Source of the DNA: Bacillus sp. NTK074B
Lineage (GTDB): Bacteria; Bacillota; Bacilli; Bacillales; Bacillaceae_B
Length of the DNA stretch: 64,000 nt
Reading direction: 5' to 3'
NCBI RefSeq assembly: GCF_017303375.1
Contig: NZ_JAFKOH010000005.1
Span: forward strand, 236,123-300,122
Shown: piece by piece, positions 54,763-63,923 of the stretch
How the letters are laid out: each line of letters begins with the position of its first letter
Numbering within the stretch: the first letter of the stretch is position 1
Program-made: the position numbers and the translations under genes
Notes under the pieces: model-generated
Told to the model about the DNA's origin: nothing
The model's input: the letters and a program-made list of their open reading frames with translations, nothing else
Database searches by the model: none

Positions 54763-56331
54763 TTATATTTGGGCATGCCGGTATTCATTTGGGGTGACTC
54801 CAGCGTGTTTCTTAAAAACCTTACTGAAATACTTTTCATTCCCATAGCCTACACCGTAGGCTACTTCATATATCTTTAAATAGGGATTTTCCAGAAGCTT
54901 CTTTGCCTTCTCCATCCGGATATTCGTGACATAATCCGTAATGGTGGCTCCATAATCCTGCTTGAACTTACGTGAAATATATTCCCTGCTCAAAAAGAAT
55001 CTGTCGGCCATTTCCTGAAGATTGATATCTTCCTGATAATGTTGTTGCAGATATTCCTCGATTTGCTGCATATTATTTTTTTCTTTCTGATATTTCACGT
55101 CTGTCAGTGTTTGTATGAGCTCGATAAATTCTTTCGACTTTTCTTCTTTAAATTTCCTAAACGAAAAGGATCCATCTTCGTTCCAATAGTCCGTGCCCAG
55201 GTAGAATGGATCCTGGCGTTTGATCTGATACTCTTTCAACCAATTGTTACGCAATAATTCAAATTGATCCTCCCATACTTTAAGCTGTTCCAATGAAAGG
55301 GTGTGACCGCTTTCCATTTGTGCGAAAACCCCTTCAAGCTGGGACTGTACCTGCTGTCTGCTTCCTGAACGGATCGCCCACTTCAATTCATTGGAGTGGT
55401 CCAATAAATGCAGGAGCGATCCCGCCATCACATCCTGGTGGGAGACAACCTTCTTTTGAGCGAGCAGATTATGCTTTGAAAACACTTCGAGAGCGGATTC
55501 ATATGCTTCATTCAGCTTTTTCGACTTCTTCCCGAGTGCTAAAATGGTAAAGACCTTGCTATATTGATAGATTAAAGAATAGATTTCCTTCAGCAGATAT
55601 GGTATGTTTTTTTGATTCCAGAAGAGAATGACAAGTTCTTCTTCTTTCTTGCTGTTCCGAAAGCAAACCCCATCATTCTGCTTCCGCAAAAGCTCGTTGC
55701 AGATATTGGTCAGGGTGAAAAAGGCAAGGTCCCTGTCACCCTGCAAGGATTTCATCACAATCGGTTTGATCGGCAGAAGAGCAACCGTTTTCTCCAAGCG
55801 TCGTAATGAAACACCAAACTCTCTCTCAACCTTTTTCACCATCTCAGTCGTAATGCTTTCATTTGTACAGAGGCTAGTGAATAATCGATCCCAGTAAAGA
55901 GGCTTTGCCTCATTCATAACCCTGTTTTCCTCGACCTGGGATCTTCTTGAGCGTGCTTGCTCATTCCACTCCTTCACCGCTTTACCAAGTGTCTCATTCA
56001 GTACATCCGGCTCGATCGGTTTCAGAATGTAATCAAAACTCTTATAATAAATGGCGTTTCTCATGTATTCAAAATCATCATACCCGCTTACAACGATGGT
56101 TTTACTTAAAAGGTCAGAGGCATGAAGCCATTTTAATAAGTTGATGCCATCCCGCTTCGGCATCCTCATATCTGTAAAGATGATCTCCGGCCTATGCTCT
56201 GTGATCAATTCGATGGCTTCGTCCCCGTCTTCCGCCTCCAGGATGGTATGGATGCCATGCTTATCCCATTCCGCCAATAAAAGTAACCCTTCACGTACAT
56301 GCTTTTCATCGTCAATGATGATTGCTTTCAT
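54763..56331 (-). CDS. YesN-type response regulator with AraC-type DNA-binding domain
   Basis: The 522-residue regulator has an N-terminal receiver (phospho-acceptor Asp in [15 protein letters not shown]), a middle regulatory helical part, and a C-terminal pair of AraC helix-turn-helices ([19 protein letters not shown] and [20 protein letters not shown]). The start at 56331 follows AAGGTGA; the gene overlaps the kinase gene end by 20 bases, so they are coupled. It most likely controls the whole sugar locus. Confidence 0.87.
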   Translation of the reverse strand: MKAIIIDDEKHVREGLLLLAEWDKHGIHTILEAEDGDEAIELITEHRPEIIFTDMRMPKRDGINLLKWLHASDLLSKTIVVSGYDDFEYMRNAIYYKSFDYILKPIEPDVLNETLGKAVKEWNEQARSRRSQVEENRVMNEAKPLYWDRLFTSLCTNESITTEMVKKVEREFGVSLRRLEKTVALLPIKPIVMKSLQGDRDLAFFTLTNICNELLRKQNDGVCFRNSKKEEELVILFWNQKNIPYLLKEIYSLIYQYSKVFTILALGKKSKKLNEAYESALEVFSKHNLLAQKKVVSHQDVMAGSLLHLLDHSNELKWAIRSGSRQQVQSQLEGVFAQMESGHTLSLEQLKVWEDQFELLRNNWLKEYQIKRQDPFYLGTDYWNEDGSFSFRKFKEEKSKEFIELIQTLTDVKYQKEKNNMQQIEEYLQQHYQEDINLQEMADRFFLSREYISRKFKQDYGATITDYVTNIRMEKAKKLLENPYLKIYEVAYGVGYGNEKYFSKVFKKHAGVTPNEYRHAQI

Positions 56332-58123
56332 TTGCCTCACCTTCCATTCGTATCGGCAGCCTCATGGTGACCATAAAGCCTCCATCTTCATGATTCTCAA
56401 GGAGTAGAGTCGCCTCGTGCTCAAAGTAAAGCTTTAATCTTACATATACATTCTTTAGACCGATACTGGTCTCATCCCCGGTTTTATTCCAAGCATCTGC
56501 TTTGAAATGTTCCTCAATCTCCCGCAATCTGTTCTCCGTCACACCCACGCCATTGTCACGGACCACCATCACCAGTTCCTCACCATCCAGGAAGCATGTT
56601 AAATCAATTCGCCCCACTCCATCACGAATATCGAACCCGTGCTTAAAGTAATTTTCAATGAGGGGCTGAAGGATCATCTTTGGAACCATAACATCCTTCA
56701 TATCTTCTTCTATTTCGACACTGTACTCCAGGTTCTCACCAAACCGTTCTTTCTGTAAAAGGAGATAAGCGTTTGTATAATTGATTTCTTTACTTAACGG
56801 AACCACATCCTCCTCCATATTCATCCCGTACCTCATAATTTTTGAGAGATGGGTGATCAAGGAGTAGATTTGCGGGACCTTGTTCTTTAACGCAATCGTC
56901 CCAATGGACTGAAGCGCATTGTAGAGAAAATGCGGATTAATCTGAGACTGAAGCACCTTTAATTGATTCGTTTTATTTTCCAGCTCAAGCTTATATTCCC
57001 GGTTGATCAGATGGTTGATCCGCTCAATCATTTGCTGAAAACGGAATCCGAGAATCCCTATTTCATCAGAGCCGAATGATTTGGACTGAACCTTCATATT
57101 CCCCTTCTCAACTTCTTGGATATTTGAAAGCAGGATCCGGATAGGAGATGTAATTTTAAAAGAAACAAACAGTGTTGCCAACACCACGAGGGTCAATCCA
57201 AGGACCCCGAACAAAATATTGATCTTCGCCACACTAAAGGCGCTTTCGTAAAGGTTGCCATACGATACCCTTTTCACCAGGAACCATCCCCCGGCGGCAT
57301 CAGGGAGCTGATCGTACATCATCACCCCATTGAATGCATCTTCCTTCCAGTCAAGTGTCCCTGACGCATCCTTTGAATCCATTATCCTTTTGATCCACTT
57401 CTGGTTGTTTCCATCATCCGATACATCGCGGTCTGAGCTGTAAATCATTTCCCCTTCTGAAGACAGGAGATAGAATTCCTCTGAGTCAGAGTTATATAGG
57501 TTTCTGCTCAAGTCAATGATCTTATCCGGTGAAATATCCAGGGAAATATACGCAAGCACTTCATCTCCCGGCACATTTCGGAATGCCCGGTGAATCGTGA
57601 TGATTTCCTTCGACCGGTTAATATTCTCTTCTTCCTGACTATAGGTTGGTTCAATGTACATGTTATAGGGGCTACGTTCAGCCTTCCTGAAGTATTCCCA
57701 CTGTGAATCTTTTATTCTATTAGAGAATACAACAGTGGATCGCTTCGTTGCAGAAATGGCCCGGTCGCCGTCAGCAAAGGATATACGTACCCCATTGATT
57801 GTATCTCCTGTGTAGAGAATCGTTTGCACAATATTCTTCACGATGCCGATCGTCAAGTAATTATTCTCCTTACTTGGTGATCTCATGAAATGAATGAAAT
57901 CTGGATTATTATAGAGTGACAGAGTCAATCCGTTGAGCTCATTAATATAACTCTCCAAATTCACCTTCCCCTGATAAAGAAGATTACTGCTCTCCTTCAC
58001 CACCTGCTCCTCAATCGAATCCTTCGTATACAAATATGTAATAATGATCGAACTGCCAAACGGCACAATCGTCGTAATCATCAACAGCACGATCAATTTA
58101 TTTCGAATGCTTGTCTTTAACAT
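56312..58123 (-). CDS. YesM-type sensor histidine kinase
   Basis: The 603-residue sensor has two membrane spans (about 12-33 and 285-310) with an extracellular sensing domain between, a HAMP linker, the His in LKVLQSQINPHFLYNALQSI, N box LIENYFKHG and G box VRDNGVGV. It belongs to the His_kinase/YesM class that senses carbohydrates, often with a partner binding protein. The ATG directly abuts an exact 13-mer copy (58124-58136), and the ribosome binding site GGGAGG overlaps that copy's right side. Confidence 0.87.
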   Translation of the reverse strand: MLKTSIRNKLIVLLMITTIVPFGSSIIITYLYTKDSIEEQVVKESSNLLYQGKVNLESYINELNGLTLSLYNNPDFIHFMRSPSKENNYLTIGIVKNIVQTILYTGDTINGVRISFADGDRAISATKRSTVVFSNRIKDSQWEYFRKAERSPYNMYIEPTYSQEEENINRSKEIITIHRAFRNVPGDEVLAYISLDISPDKIIDLSRNLYNSDSEEFYLLSSEGEMIYSSDRDVSDDGNNQKWIKRIMDSKDASGTLDWKEDAFNGVMMYDQLPDAAGGWFLVKRVSYGNLYESAFSVAKINILFGVLGLTLVVLATLFVSFKITSPIRILLSNIQEVEKGNMKVQSKSFGSDEIGILGFRFQQMIERINHLINREYKLELENKTNQLKVLQSQINPHFLYNALQSIGTIALKNKVPQIYSLITHLSKIMRYGMNMEEDVVPLSKEINYTNAYLLLQKERFGENLEYSVEIEEDMKDVMVPKMILQPLIENYFKHGFDIRDGVGRIDLTCFLDGEELVMVVRDNGVGVTENRLREIEEHFKADAWNKTGDETSIGLKNVYVRLKLYFEHEATLLLENHEDGGFMVTMRLPIRMEGEANESNHH

Positions 58124-58225
58124 GAGGGACGGACCTCCCAGGTCTCACTTATACCCTAGTATAAAGTGTTATTCCCTGCTCTTGGAAGTATTTTTTCGAA
58201 ATATTCCTACTAAACTTATAAAATA

Positions 58226-58254
58226 GAAAGCATGCCTTTAATAGACATGCTTTC
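58226..58254 (-). terminator. Attenuator-like hairpin between the binding protein and the kinase gene
   Basis: GAAAGCATG and CATGCTTTC pair around an 11-base loop, followed on the minus strand by CTATTTTAT. It could lower expression of the downstream regulators relative to the transporter. Confidence 0.6.
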
Positions 58255-58265
58255 CATTATTCTGT

Positions 58266-59543
58266 TTACTTCAGGTTATCCCATGTTTGTTGGAATCGCT
58301 CAAGTACAGTATCGTAATCAATTTTACCGGCTGCATATTCCTGGATCGTTGCTGCGAATTCTTTATTCGCACCATCCGGCCATTTGAACCAAGTCCAAGG
58401 AATCGTTTTCTCATCCTTAGAGTAGTCAAGGATGGATTGACCCAAGTCACCAAGACCATTCGGCTCGATATTATCAAATGCAGGGATGAATGCAAATTCT
58501 TCCGTGATATAACGCTTACCTGTTTCAGAAGAAACCATCCACTCCAAGAATGTTTTCGCTTCTTCAAGGTGTTCTGAGTTCTTGTTCAGCACCCAGTTAT
58601 TCGGTACACCTACAGGAAGGCGATCTGCATTCTCGTCGTTACTGATCGGGATTGGGAGGAAGCCCATCTTGATATCAGGATTGATCTCCGTGATCATGTT
58701 CTCCGTCCAGTTCCCTTGTTGAAGCATTGCTGTTTCACCAGAGGCGAATAACGTTACCTGTGTATTGTAATCTGTTGTTAATGGATTATCGTTGGCATAT
58801 TTAAGTTCAGTGTCCAGAACTTCTTTGAACTGCTTGAACTTCTCGTTTCCTACAATTTTCTCAGATCCATCATAAAGTCCTGCGATGAACTTATCCGGGT
58901 CTTCCTGCTGTGCAAATGGAATGTTCAGTAAATGTTGCCCGATTACCCACCACTCGCCGTAACCAGCTGAGAATGGAGTGATCTTCTTCGCTTTAAGCTT
59001 CTTCGCTGCGTCTTTCAATTCATCAATCGTTTTAGGAGTTTCTGTGATCCCTGCTTTTTCAAATAAGTCTATGTTATACACAAATCCATATCCTTCTAAG
59101 TTAACCGGCATTCCGTATAACTTACCGTCTTCGTCTGTCATCGGAACTTTCCCGATCGGAAGGACGTGTTCTACCCATGGCTCACCAGAAAGATCTGCAA
59201 GTTTCTCTTTCCAAAGCTCTAACTCTTTGAAACCACCATTATTGAAAATATCCGGTTCTTCACCAGAAGCGAATTTCGCTTTAAGTGCTGCACCGTAATC
59301 GGCACCTCCACCAACGGTTTCAAGCTTCACCTTAATGTTCGGATGCTCCGCTTCGAATTCCTTGATCATTTCTTGTAGCTGATCGGCAATTTCAACCTTG
59401 AACTGGAAGAAATTCAATGTCACAACATCATCACCTGAACCGGAATCCCCGCCTGAACTGCTTGTTTTGTCTTTAGAAGAACAGCCGGCAATAATTCCAA
59501 ATACTAAAACCAAAGACATGCAAAGTAATAGAATACGTTTCAT
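58266..59543 (-). CDS. Sugar ABC transporter substrate-binding lipoprotein
   Basis: The 425-residue lipoprotein has a signal peptide ending in IIAGC, with acylated Cys21, and a Ser/Gly-rich linker. The fold is the family 1 extracellular solute-binding protein (MalE type), with DEDGKLYGMPVNLEGYGFVYN and GNWTENMITEINPDIKMGFLP. It captures the substrate and hands it to the two permeases just upstream. GGGAGG precedes the ATG. The sugar cannot be read from sequence. No ATPase gene is in the locus; a shared MsmX-type ATPase would be needed. Confidence 0.9.
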   Translation of the reverse strand: MKRILLLCMSLVLVFGIIAGCSSKDKTSSSGGDSGSGDDVVTLNFFQFKVEIADQLQEMIKEFEAEHPNIKVKLETVGGGADYGAALKAKFASGEEPDIFNNGGFKELELWKEKLADLSGEPWVEHVLPIGKVPMTDEDGKLYGMPVNLEGYGFVYNIDLFEKAGITETPKTIDELKDAAKKLKAKKITPFSAGYGEWWVIGQHLLNIPFAQQEDPDKFIAGLYDGSEKIVGNEKFKQFKEVLDTELKYANDNPLTTDYNTQVTLFASGETAMLQQGNWTENMITEINPDIKMGFLPIPISNDENADRLPVGVPNNWVLNKNSEHLEEAKTFLEWMVSSETGKRYITEEFAFIPAFDNIEPNGLGDLGQSILDYSKDEKTIPWTWFKWPDGANKEFAATIQEYAAGKIDYDTVLERFQQTWDNLK

Positions 59544-59625
59544 AAATGGATTGACCTCCCTGATATAAAATATATTATATAAATTTCTGTATCAATGATA
59601 GACCATCTCGACAGAAACTTTATAT

Positions 59626-60453
59626 CTACTTGATTGAACCCGATGCTATACCTTTGATGATATGCTTCTGTAAAAACAGGAAGAAGATGATAATCGGTGT
59701 AATCCCGAGAACCAACGCTGCAAGACCCATATCCCATTGCTTCGTATACTGGGCGAAGAATGAGCTGGCTGCAAGTGGGATCGTACGGAGCTCCGCATCC
59801 TGCAACACAAGTAATGGAAGGAGATAATCATTCCAGATCCATAATGTGTTCAAAATAATGACCGTAACGGTGATCGGCTTCAGTAATGGGAAAACGATTC
59901 TCCAAAACACTCCAAACTGACTGCAACCATCGATCATCGCTGATTCCTCGATTTCAATCGGTACGGTCTTCACAAACCCGTGATACAAGAACAGGGAGAG
60001 TGGGACACCGAATCCGAAGTACATGAGAATCAAACCCGGAATGCTGTTCGTAAGCCCCAACGTCCCCCCAACCTTCATCAGGGGGATCATTACCGTCTGA
60101 AACGGAATGACCATGGCTGACACAAAGATTACAAATAAGATTTTACTGAACTTTCCTGGTGTACGGACCATTTTCCACGCCGCCATTGAGCTGATGATCA
60201 CTAATCCAATATTACTGAAAACCGTAATAATCAGGGAATTCCAGAAAGCACGTGGGAAATTGATGACCTCCCACACTTTTGCATAATTAGAAAACATGAA
60301 TTCCTTCGGCCACGCCGCAGCATCAATCAGAATCGCAGCAAACGGTTTCACCGAGTTAACTAGTACAAAATAGAAAGGAATAAGGAAGATGAGACCAATC
60401 ACAATTCCGATAATCTCTAATACAAATGTTTTCTTGGTATAGCGATTGCCCAT
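59626..60453 (-). CDS. Sugar ABC transporter permease (MalG-type)
   Basis: The 275-residue inner-membrane permease has six membrane helices and the ATPase-contact EAA loop EIEESAMIDGCSQFGVFWRIVFPLL. It follows its partner permease with a TAATG overlap, so translation is coupled. It forms a heterodimer with the MalF-type protein. Confidence 0.9.
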   Translation of the reverse strand: MGNRYTKKTFVLEIIGIVIGLIFLIPFYFVLVNSVKPFAAILIDAAAWPKEFMFSNYAKVWEVINFPRAFWNSLIITVFSNIGLVIISSMAAWKMVRTPGKFSKILFVIFVSAMVIPFQTVMIPLMKVGGTLGLTNSIPGLILMYFGFGVPLSLFLYHGFVKTVPIEIEESAMIDGCSQFGVFWRIVFPLLKPITVTVIILNTLWIWNDYLLPLLVLQDAELRTIPLAASSFFAQYTKQWDMGLAALVLGITPIIIFFLFLQKHIIKGIASGSIK

Positions 60454-61394
60454 TATGCCTCAACCTCCTTCTTCTTCGTCACCATTACCTGAACCGTGGT
60501 AAACACGGCCACTACTACAAAGAACAGAATTGATTTCGCTGTCCCGAGACCATAACGATTATTCTGGAATGCTTCCTGATAAATATTGATCGCTACCGAC
60601 TGCGTGGAGTTGAATGGTCCACCGCCTGTTAGCGAGATGTTAAGATCAAATATTTTAAATGCCATGGAAATCGTCAAGAAGAAACAAATCGTGAACGCAG
60701 GTAGTATTAATGGAATGATGATCTTAGTCAGGAGCGTCCAGTTGGATGCACCATCCATTTTTGCTGCTTCAAGGAGTGAATTGTCCACCCCTTGCAGTGC
60801 TGCTACATAAATGACCATCATATATCCCGATATCTGCCACGCAAATACAATGACAATTCCCCAGAACGCCGTCTTCTCATCACCCAACCACGGCATTTTA
60901 AAGAATCCGATATCCGTCATATTGCCGAGTGAAGCAAACCCTTTAACAAAGATGAACTGCCAGATGAATCCGAGTAACAATCCACCAATGACATTCGGGA
61001 TAAAAAATACGGTCCTGAGAATATTACGCGTCTTCAATGCTGCATTCAGCAACAGAGCAAATCCAAATCCTATCAGGTTACTGATGATCACTGCCGCAAA
61101 CATGAATTTTGTCGTGAAGATGAACGAATTAAAAAACGTCTTATCATCCGTAAAGATCTTTGTATAGTTATCGAACCCAACCCACTCGACTACCGAGCTG
61201 ACACCATTCCATGAGGTAAATGAATAATACACACCCATCAAGAATGGAAGAATCTGAATCATTAAGAAAAATAAAAGTGCCGGTCCTACAAAGGCAGCGT
61301 ACGTCAGTAAGCTCTTATACTTAAACTTCTTCTTCGTCACTGCCTTCATTTGTACATTTGGGCTTACTGGTCCAGTTTGAATCTTCGGTTCCAC
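60453..61394 (-). CDS. Sugar ABC transporter permease (MalF-type)
   Basis: The 313-residue permease has a cytoplasmic N-terminal tail, six membrane helices and the EAA loop DNSLLEAAKMDGASNWTLLTKIIIPLI. It is the first gene of the sugar locus. GTG 61394 was chosen because GGTGGTGA lies just upstream, though a GTG four codons earlier (61406) is possible. Two cre-like sites lie just before it. Confidence 0.87.
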   Translation of the reverse strand: MEPKIQTGPVSPNVQMKAVTKKKFKYKSLLTYAAFVGPALLFFLMIQILPFLMGVYYSFTSWNGVSSVVEWVGFDNYTKIFTDDKTFFNSFIFTTKFMFAAVIISNLIGFGFALLLNAALKTRNILRTVFFIPNVIGGLLLGFIWQFIFVKGFASLGNMTDIGFFKMPWLGDEKTAFWGIVIVFAWQISGYMMVIYVAALQGVDNSLLEAAKMDGASNWTLLTKIIIPLILPAFTICFFLTISMAFKIFDLNISLTGGGPFNSTQSVAINIYQEAFQNNRYGLGTAKSILFFVVVAVFTTVQVMVTKKKEVEA

Positions 61395-61414
61395 CCGTAT
61401 CACCACCCCTAAAC

Positions 61415-61428
61415 TGCAATCGCTTTCT
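61415..61428. promoter_or_regulatory. cre-like site 1 before the sugar locus
   Basis: TGCAATCGCTTTCT fits the cre pattern TGNAANCGNTNNCA except for its last base. It lies downstream of the presumed -10. Confidence 0.5.
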
Positions 61429-61438
61429 TATATTATAA

Positions 61439-61452
61439 TGGTAGCGCTTTCT
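61439..61452. promoter_or_regulatory. cre-like site 2 before the sugar locus
   Basis: On the minus strand AGAAAGCGCTACCA fits cre except for its first base. It overlaps the presumed -35 to -10 spacer. Together with site 1 it suggests CcpA repression. Confidence 0.55.
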
Positions 61453-61685
61453 TAAGAAGGGGAACTCAATTGACCTAGAAGGGGCAAAATTTTGACTAGA
61501 TGAGTTTTGTTGTGGTGAATGTTGGATAAAGGAAAAGGTCCGTTTTCCTTGTATTAAGTGCACGTAGGTGAAATGGGTTTGTGAAAATAAAATCGAGGAA
61601 TTGAAAGTATATGGAGCGAAGGTGATCAGATAAACGCCTATCATGTTGAAAGTGATGGGAAATAGATGCTTTTTCATAATGAAAC

Positions 61686-61719
61686 AATAAAAAAGACTTC
61701 CTCATAAAGAGAAAGTCTG
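61686..61719 (-). terminator. Terminator of the rRNA-tRNA array
   Basis: GACTTTCTC and GAGGAAGTC pair on the minus strand and TTTTTTATT follows, 13 bases beyond the last tRNA. Confidence 0.85.
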
Positions 61720-61731
61720 TCGTATGTAAGT

Positions 61732-61805
61732 TGGAGCGGGTGAAGGGAATCGAACCCTCATCATCAGCTTGGAAGGCTGAGGTTTTACCACTAAACTACA
61801 CCCGC
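61732..61805 (-). tRNA. tRNA-Gly (TCC)
   Basis: Full cloverleaf with CCA encoded; the anticodon loop CTTCCAA gives TCC. Last tRNA of the array. Confidence 0.95.
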
Positions 61806-61809
61806 GATG

Positions 61810-61894
61810 TGGTACCGGTGGCCGGGATCGAACCGGCACTCCAGAGGAACACGATTTTGAGTCGTGCGCGTCTGCCAATTCCGCCACACCGGCA
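61810..61894 (-). tRNA. tRNA-Leu (CAA)
   Basis: An 85-base class II tRNA with a long variable arm and CCA; the anticodon loop CTCAAAA gives CAA. A target of TrmL. Confidence 0.95.
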
Positions 61895-61901
61895 TTACAT
61901 A

Positions 61902-61975
61902 TGGAGGCGGCAACCGGATTTGAACCGGTGATCAGGGTTTTGCAGACCCATGCCTTACCACTTGGCTATGCCGCC
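61902..61975 (-). tRNA. tRNA-Cys (GCA)
   Basis: Acceptor GGCGGCA pairs with TGCCGCC; the loop CTGCAAA gives GCA. CCA is encoded. Confidence 0.95.
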
Positions 61976-61982
61976 ATATTAT

Positions 61983-62057
61983 TGGAGCGGAAGACGGGAT
62001 TCGAACCCGCGACCCCCACCTTGGCAAGGTGGTGTTCTACCACTGAACTACTTCCGC
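61983..62057 (-). tRNA. tRNA-Gly (GCC)
   Basis: Acceptor GCGGAAG pairs with CTTCCGC; the loop TTGCCAA gives GCC. CCA is encoded. Confidence 0.95.
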
Positions 62058-62061
62058 ACTA

Positions 62062-62133
62062 CTGGGCTAGCTGGATTCGAACCAACGCATGTCGCAGTCA
62101 AAGTGCGATGCCTTACCGCTTGGCTATAGCCCA
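62062..62133 (-). tRNA. tRNA-Gln (TTG)
   Basis: Acceptor TGGGCTA pairs with TAGCCCA; the loop CTTTGAC gives TTG. After the discriminator G the genome reads TAG, so CCA is not encoded. Confidence 0.93.
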
Positions 62134-62172
62134 CTGATAGTATATGTCACGGAAATAAAAATGTGACTTTTA

Positions 62173-62249
62173 TGGGGCGACTGATGGGAATCGAACCCAC
62201 GAATGCCTGAACCACAATCAGGTGCGTTAACCACTTCGCCACAATCGCC
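62173..62249 (-). tRNA. tRNA-His (GTG)
   Basis: The extra 5' G typical of tRNA-His is present; the loop TTGTGGT gives GTG. CCA is encoded. Confidence 0.95.
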
Positions 62250-62264
62250 ATATTAAAATAAAAT

Positions 62265-62338
62265 TGGCAGGGGTAGTAGGAATCGAACCCACACCAAAGG
62301 TTTTGGAGACCTTCGTTCTACCTTTAAACTATACCCCT
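62265..62338 (-). tRNA. tRNA-Trp (CCA)
   Basis: Acceptor AGGGGTA pairs with TACCCCT; the loop CTCCAAA gives CCA as anticodon. CCA end is encoded. Confidence 0.95.
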
Positions 62339-62411
62339 ATGATATATATTAGTTTTTTCAAGAACCACCATGCTAATTGGATCTTAATGCTCCGCTTCGC
62401 TACGCGTGGTT

Positions 62412-62455
62412 TAAGGAAGATTATTTTACTCCGCTTTCGCTTCGTAAAAAAATCT
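62412..62455. repeat. tRNA spacer repeat, copy 1
   Basis: About 45 bases following tRNA-Tyr on the minus strand are nearly identical to the spacer after tRNA-Val at 63078-63120, with a few substitutions and one length change in an A-run. Confidence 0.75.
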
Positions 62456-62539
62456 TGGTGGAGGGGGGCAGATTCGAACTGCCGAACCCGAAGGAGCGGA
62501 TTTACAGTCCGCCGCGTTTAGCCACTTCGCTACCCCTCC
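62456..62539 (-). tRNA. tRNA-Tyr (GTA)
   Basis: An 84-base class II tRNA; the loop CTGTAAA gives GTA. CCA is encoded. Confidence 0.95.
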
Positions 62540-62555
62540 AGCTACATCACTTGAC

Positions 62556-62631
<76 letters not shown>

Positions 62632-62645
62632 ATCAAGTAAATAAA

Positions 62646-62721
62646 TGGTGGCTCAGGACGGAATCGAACCGCCGACACATGGATTTTCAGTCCATTGCTC
62701 TACCAACTGAGCTACTGAGCC
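62646..62721 (-). tRNA. tRNA-Phe (GAA)
   Basis: Acceptor GGCTCAG pairs with CTGAGCC; the loop CTGAAAA gives GAA. CCA is encoded. Confidence 0.95.
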
Positions 62722-62803
62722 AAATAGTTTTCGGCTTCACCTAAGCTTCGAATCTCTTCGTCTGCTCACTTATCGAAACCTTTTTCCTTTTCAAAAAAAA
62801 TAA

Positions 62804-62880
62804 TGGCGGTCCGGACGGGACTCGAACCCGCGACCTCCTGCGTGACAGGCAGGCATTCTAACCAACTGAACTACCGGACC
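62804..62880 (-). tRNA. tRNA-Asp (GTC)
   Basis: Acceptor GGTCCGG pairs with CCGGACC; the loop CTGTCAC gives GTC. CCA is encoded. Confidence 0.95.
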
Positions 62881-62971
62881 AAAGTTTTTTCGCGCTAGCG
62901 AAAATAACTATCCTTGCGTCACTCATAAAAGATTAATGCTAATCTCTTACTAATAACAAGCAAAAATGGTA

Positions 62972-63045
<74 letters not shown>

Positions 63046-63077
63046 ACGATAAAATATGTTAAGTTACCCATATTAAT

Positions 63078-63120
63078 TAAGGAAGATTATTTTACTCCGC
63101 TTACGCTTCGTAAAAAATCA
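63078..63120. repeat. tRNA spacer repeat, copy 2
   Basis: Spacer after tRNA-Val on the minus strand, nearly identical to 62412-62455. Confidence 0.75.
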
Positions 63121-63196
63121 TGGTGGAGGATGACGGGATCGAACCGCCGACCCTCTGCTTGTAAGGCAGATGCTCTCCCAGCTGAGCTAATCCTCC
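63121..63196 (-). tRNA. tRNA-Val (TAC)
   Basis: Acceptor GGAGGAT pairs with ATCCTCC; the loop CTTACAA gives TAC. CCA is encoded. Confidence 0.95.
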
Positions 63197-63236
63197 GATA
63201 TGTAAAGGTACGTTATTTTGCTTTGGCAAAAAACGT

Positions 63237-63311
63237 TGGTGACCCATACGGGATTCGAACCCGTGTTACCGCCGTGAAAGGGCGGTGTCTTAACCGCTTG
63301 ACCAATGGGCC
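63237..63311 (-). tRNA. tRNA-Glu (TTC)
   Basis: Acceptor GGCCCAT pairs with ATGGGTC (one wobble); the loop CTTTCAC gives TTC. CCA is encoded. Confidence 0.95.
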
Positions 63312-63327
63312 TTAATTAAAATTCAGA

Positions 63328-63419
63328 TGGCGGAGAGCAAGGGATTTGAACCCTTGAGACAGCGTTAACCGTCTACACGATTTCCAATCGTGCTCCTTCG
63401 GCCACTCGGACAGCTCTCC
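63328..63419 (-). tRNA. tRNA-Ser (GGA)
   Basis: A 92-base class II tRNA with a long variable arm; the loop TTGGAAA gives GGA. CCA is encoded. Confidence 0.95.
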
Positions 63420-63425
63420 ATATAA

Positions 63426-63500
63426 TGGCTCCGCAGGCAAGATTCGAACTTGCGACCGATCGGTTAACAGCCGATAGCTCTACCACTGAGCTACTGCGGA
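63426..63500 (-). tRNA. tRNA-Asn (GTT)
   Basis: Acceptor TCCGCAG pairs with CTGCGGA; the loop CTGTTAA gives GTT. First tRNA after 5S rRNA. CCA is encoded. Confidence 0.95.
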
Positions 63501-63507
63501 ACGATAT

Positions 63508-63624
<117 letters not shown>

Positions 63625-63923
63625 CTATGCATTGTCTCTTTTTAAGGACAAATACTATTATATCGCGTAGAAATATTTTTTCAAGGCTTTTTTTATATTT
63701 ATGTATAAAATTTATTCCCTGAAAACTAGATAAAGGATTGATGTCAAGAAAGCCGAGTATCGACCAATTGTTGCAACTACTATTGAAAGTAGACTGCAAT
63801 CCAGCTCCGGCGGCTAGAGACTCGAGGTCATTTCAGTTCAATCAGCTGAGGGTAAAAAGCACCCTCTTCTGATTGCCCGGAAATGCTTGTCGTCTCTGTT
63901 CAAGCCGCCTCCGCTTTATAGTG
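63625..63923. other. 23S-5S internal transcribed spacer
   Basis: About 300 bp with AT-rich tracts near 5S and a CCCTGAAAACTAGATAA box (plus strand) that is usual in Bacillus rRNA spacers. No tRNA is in it. Confidence 0.75.

Larger units (their letters stand above)
61395..61685. other. Gene-free region before the sugar locus
   Basis: It carries two cre-like sites and a TATAAT hexamer on the minus strand (about 61432-61437). I found no ORF with a ribosome binding site. Confidence 0.6.

Noticed and set aside
61321..61677. 118-residue minus-strand ORF before the sugar locus
   Set aside because: It crosses the promoter, both cre-like sites and the permease start in another frame and has no ribosome binding site.
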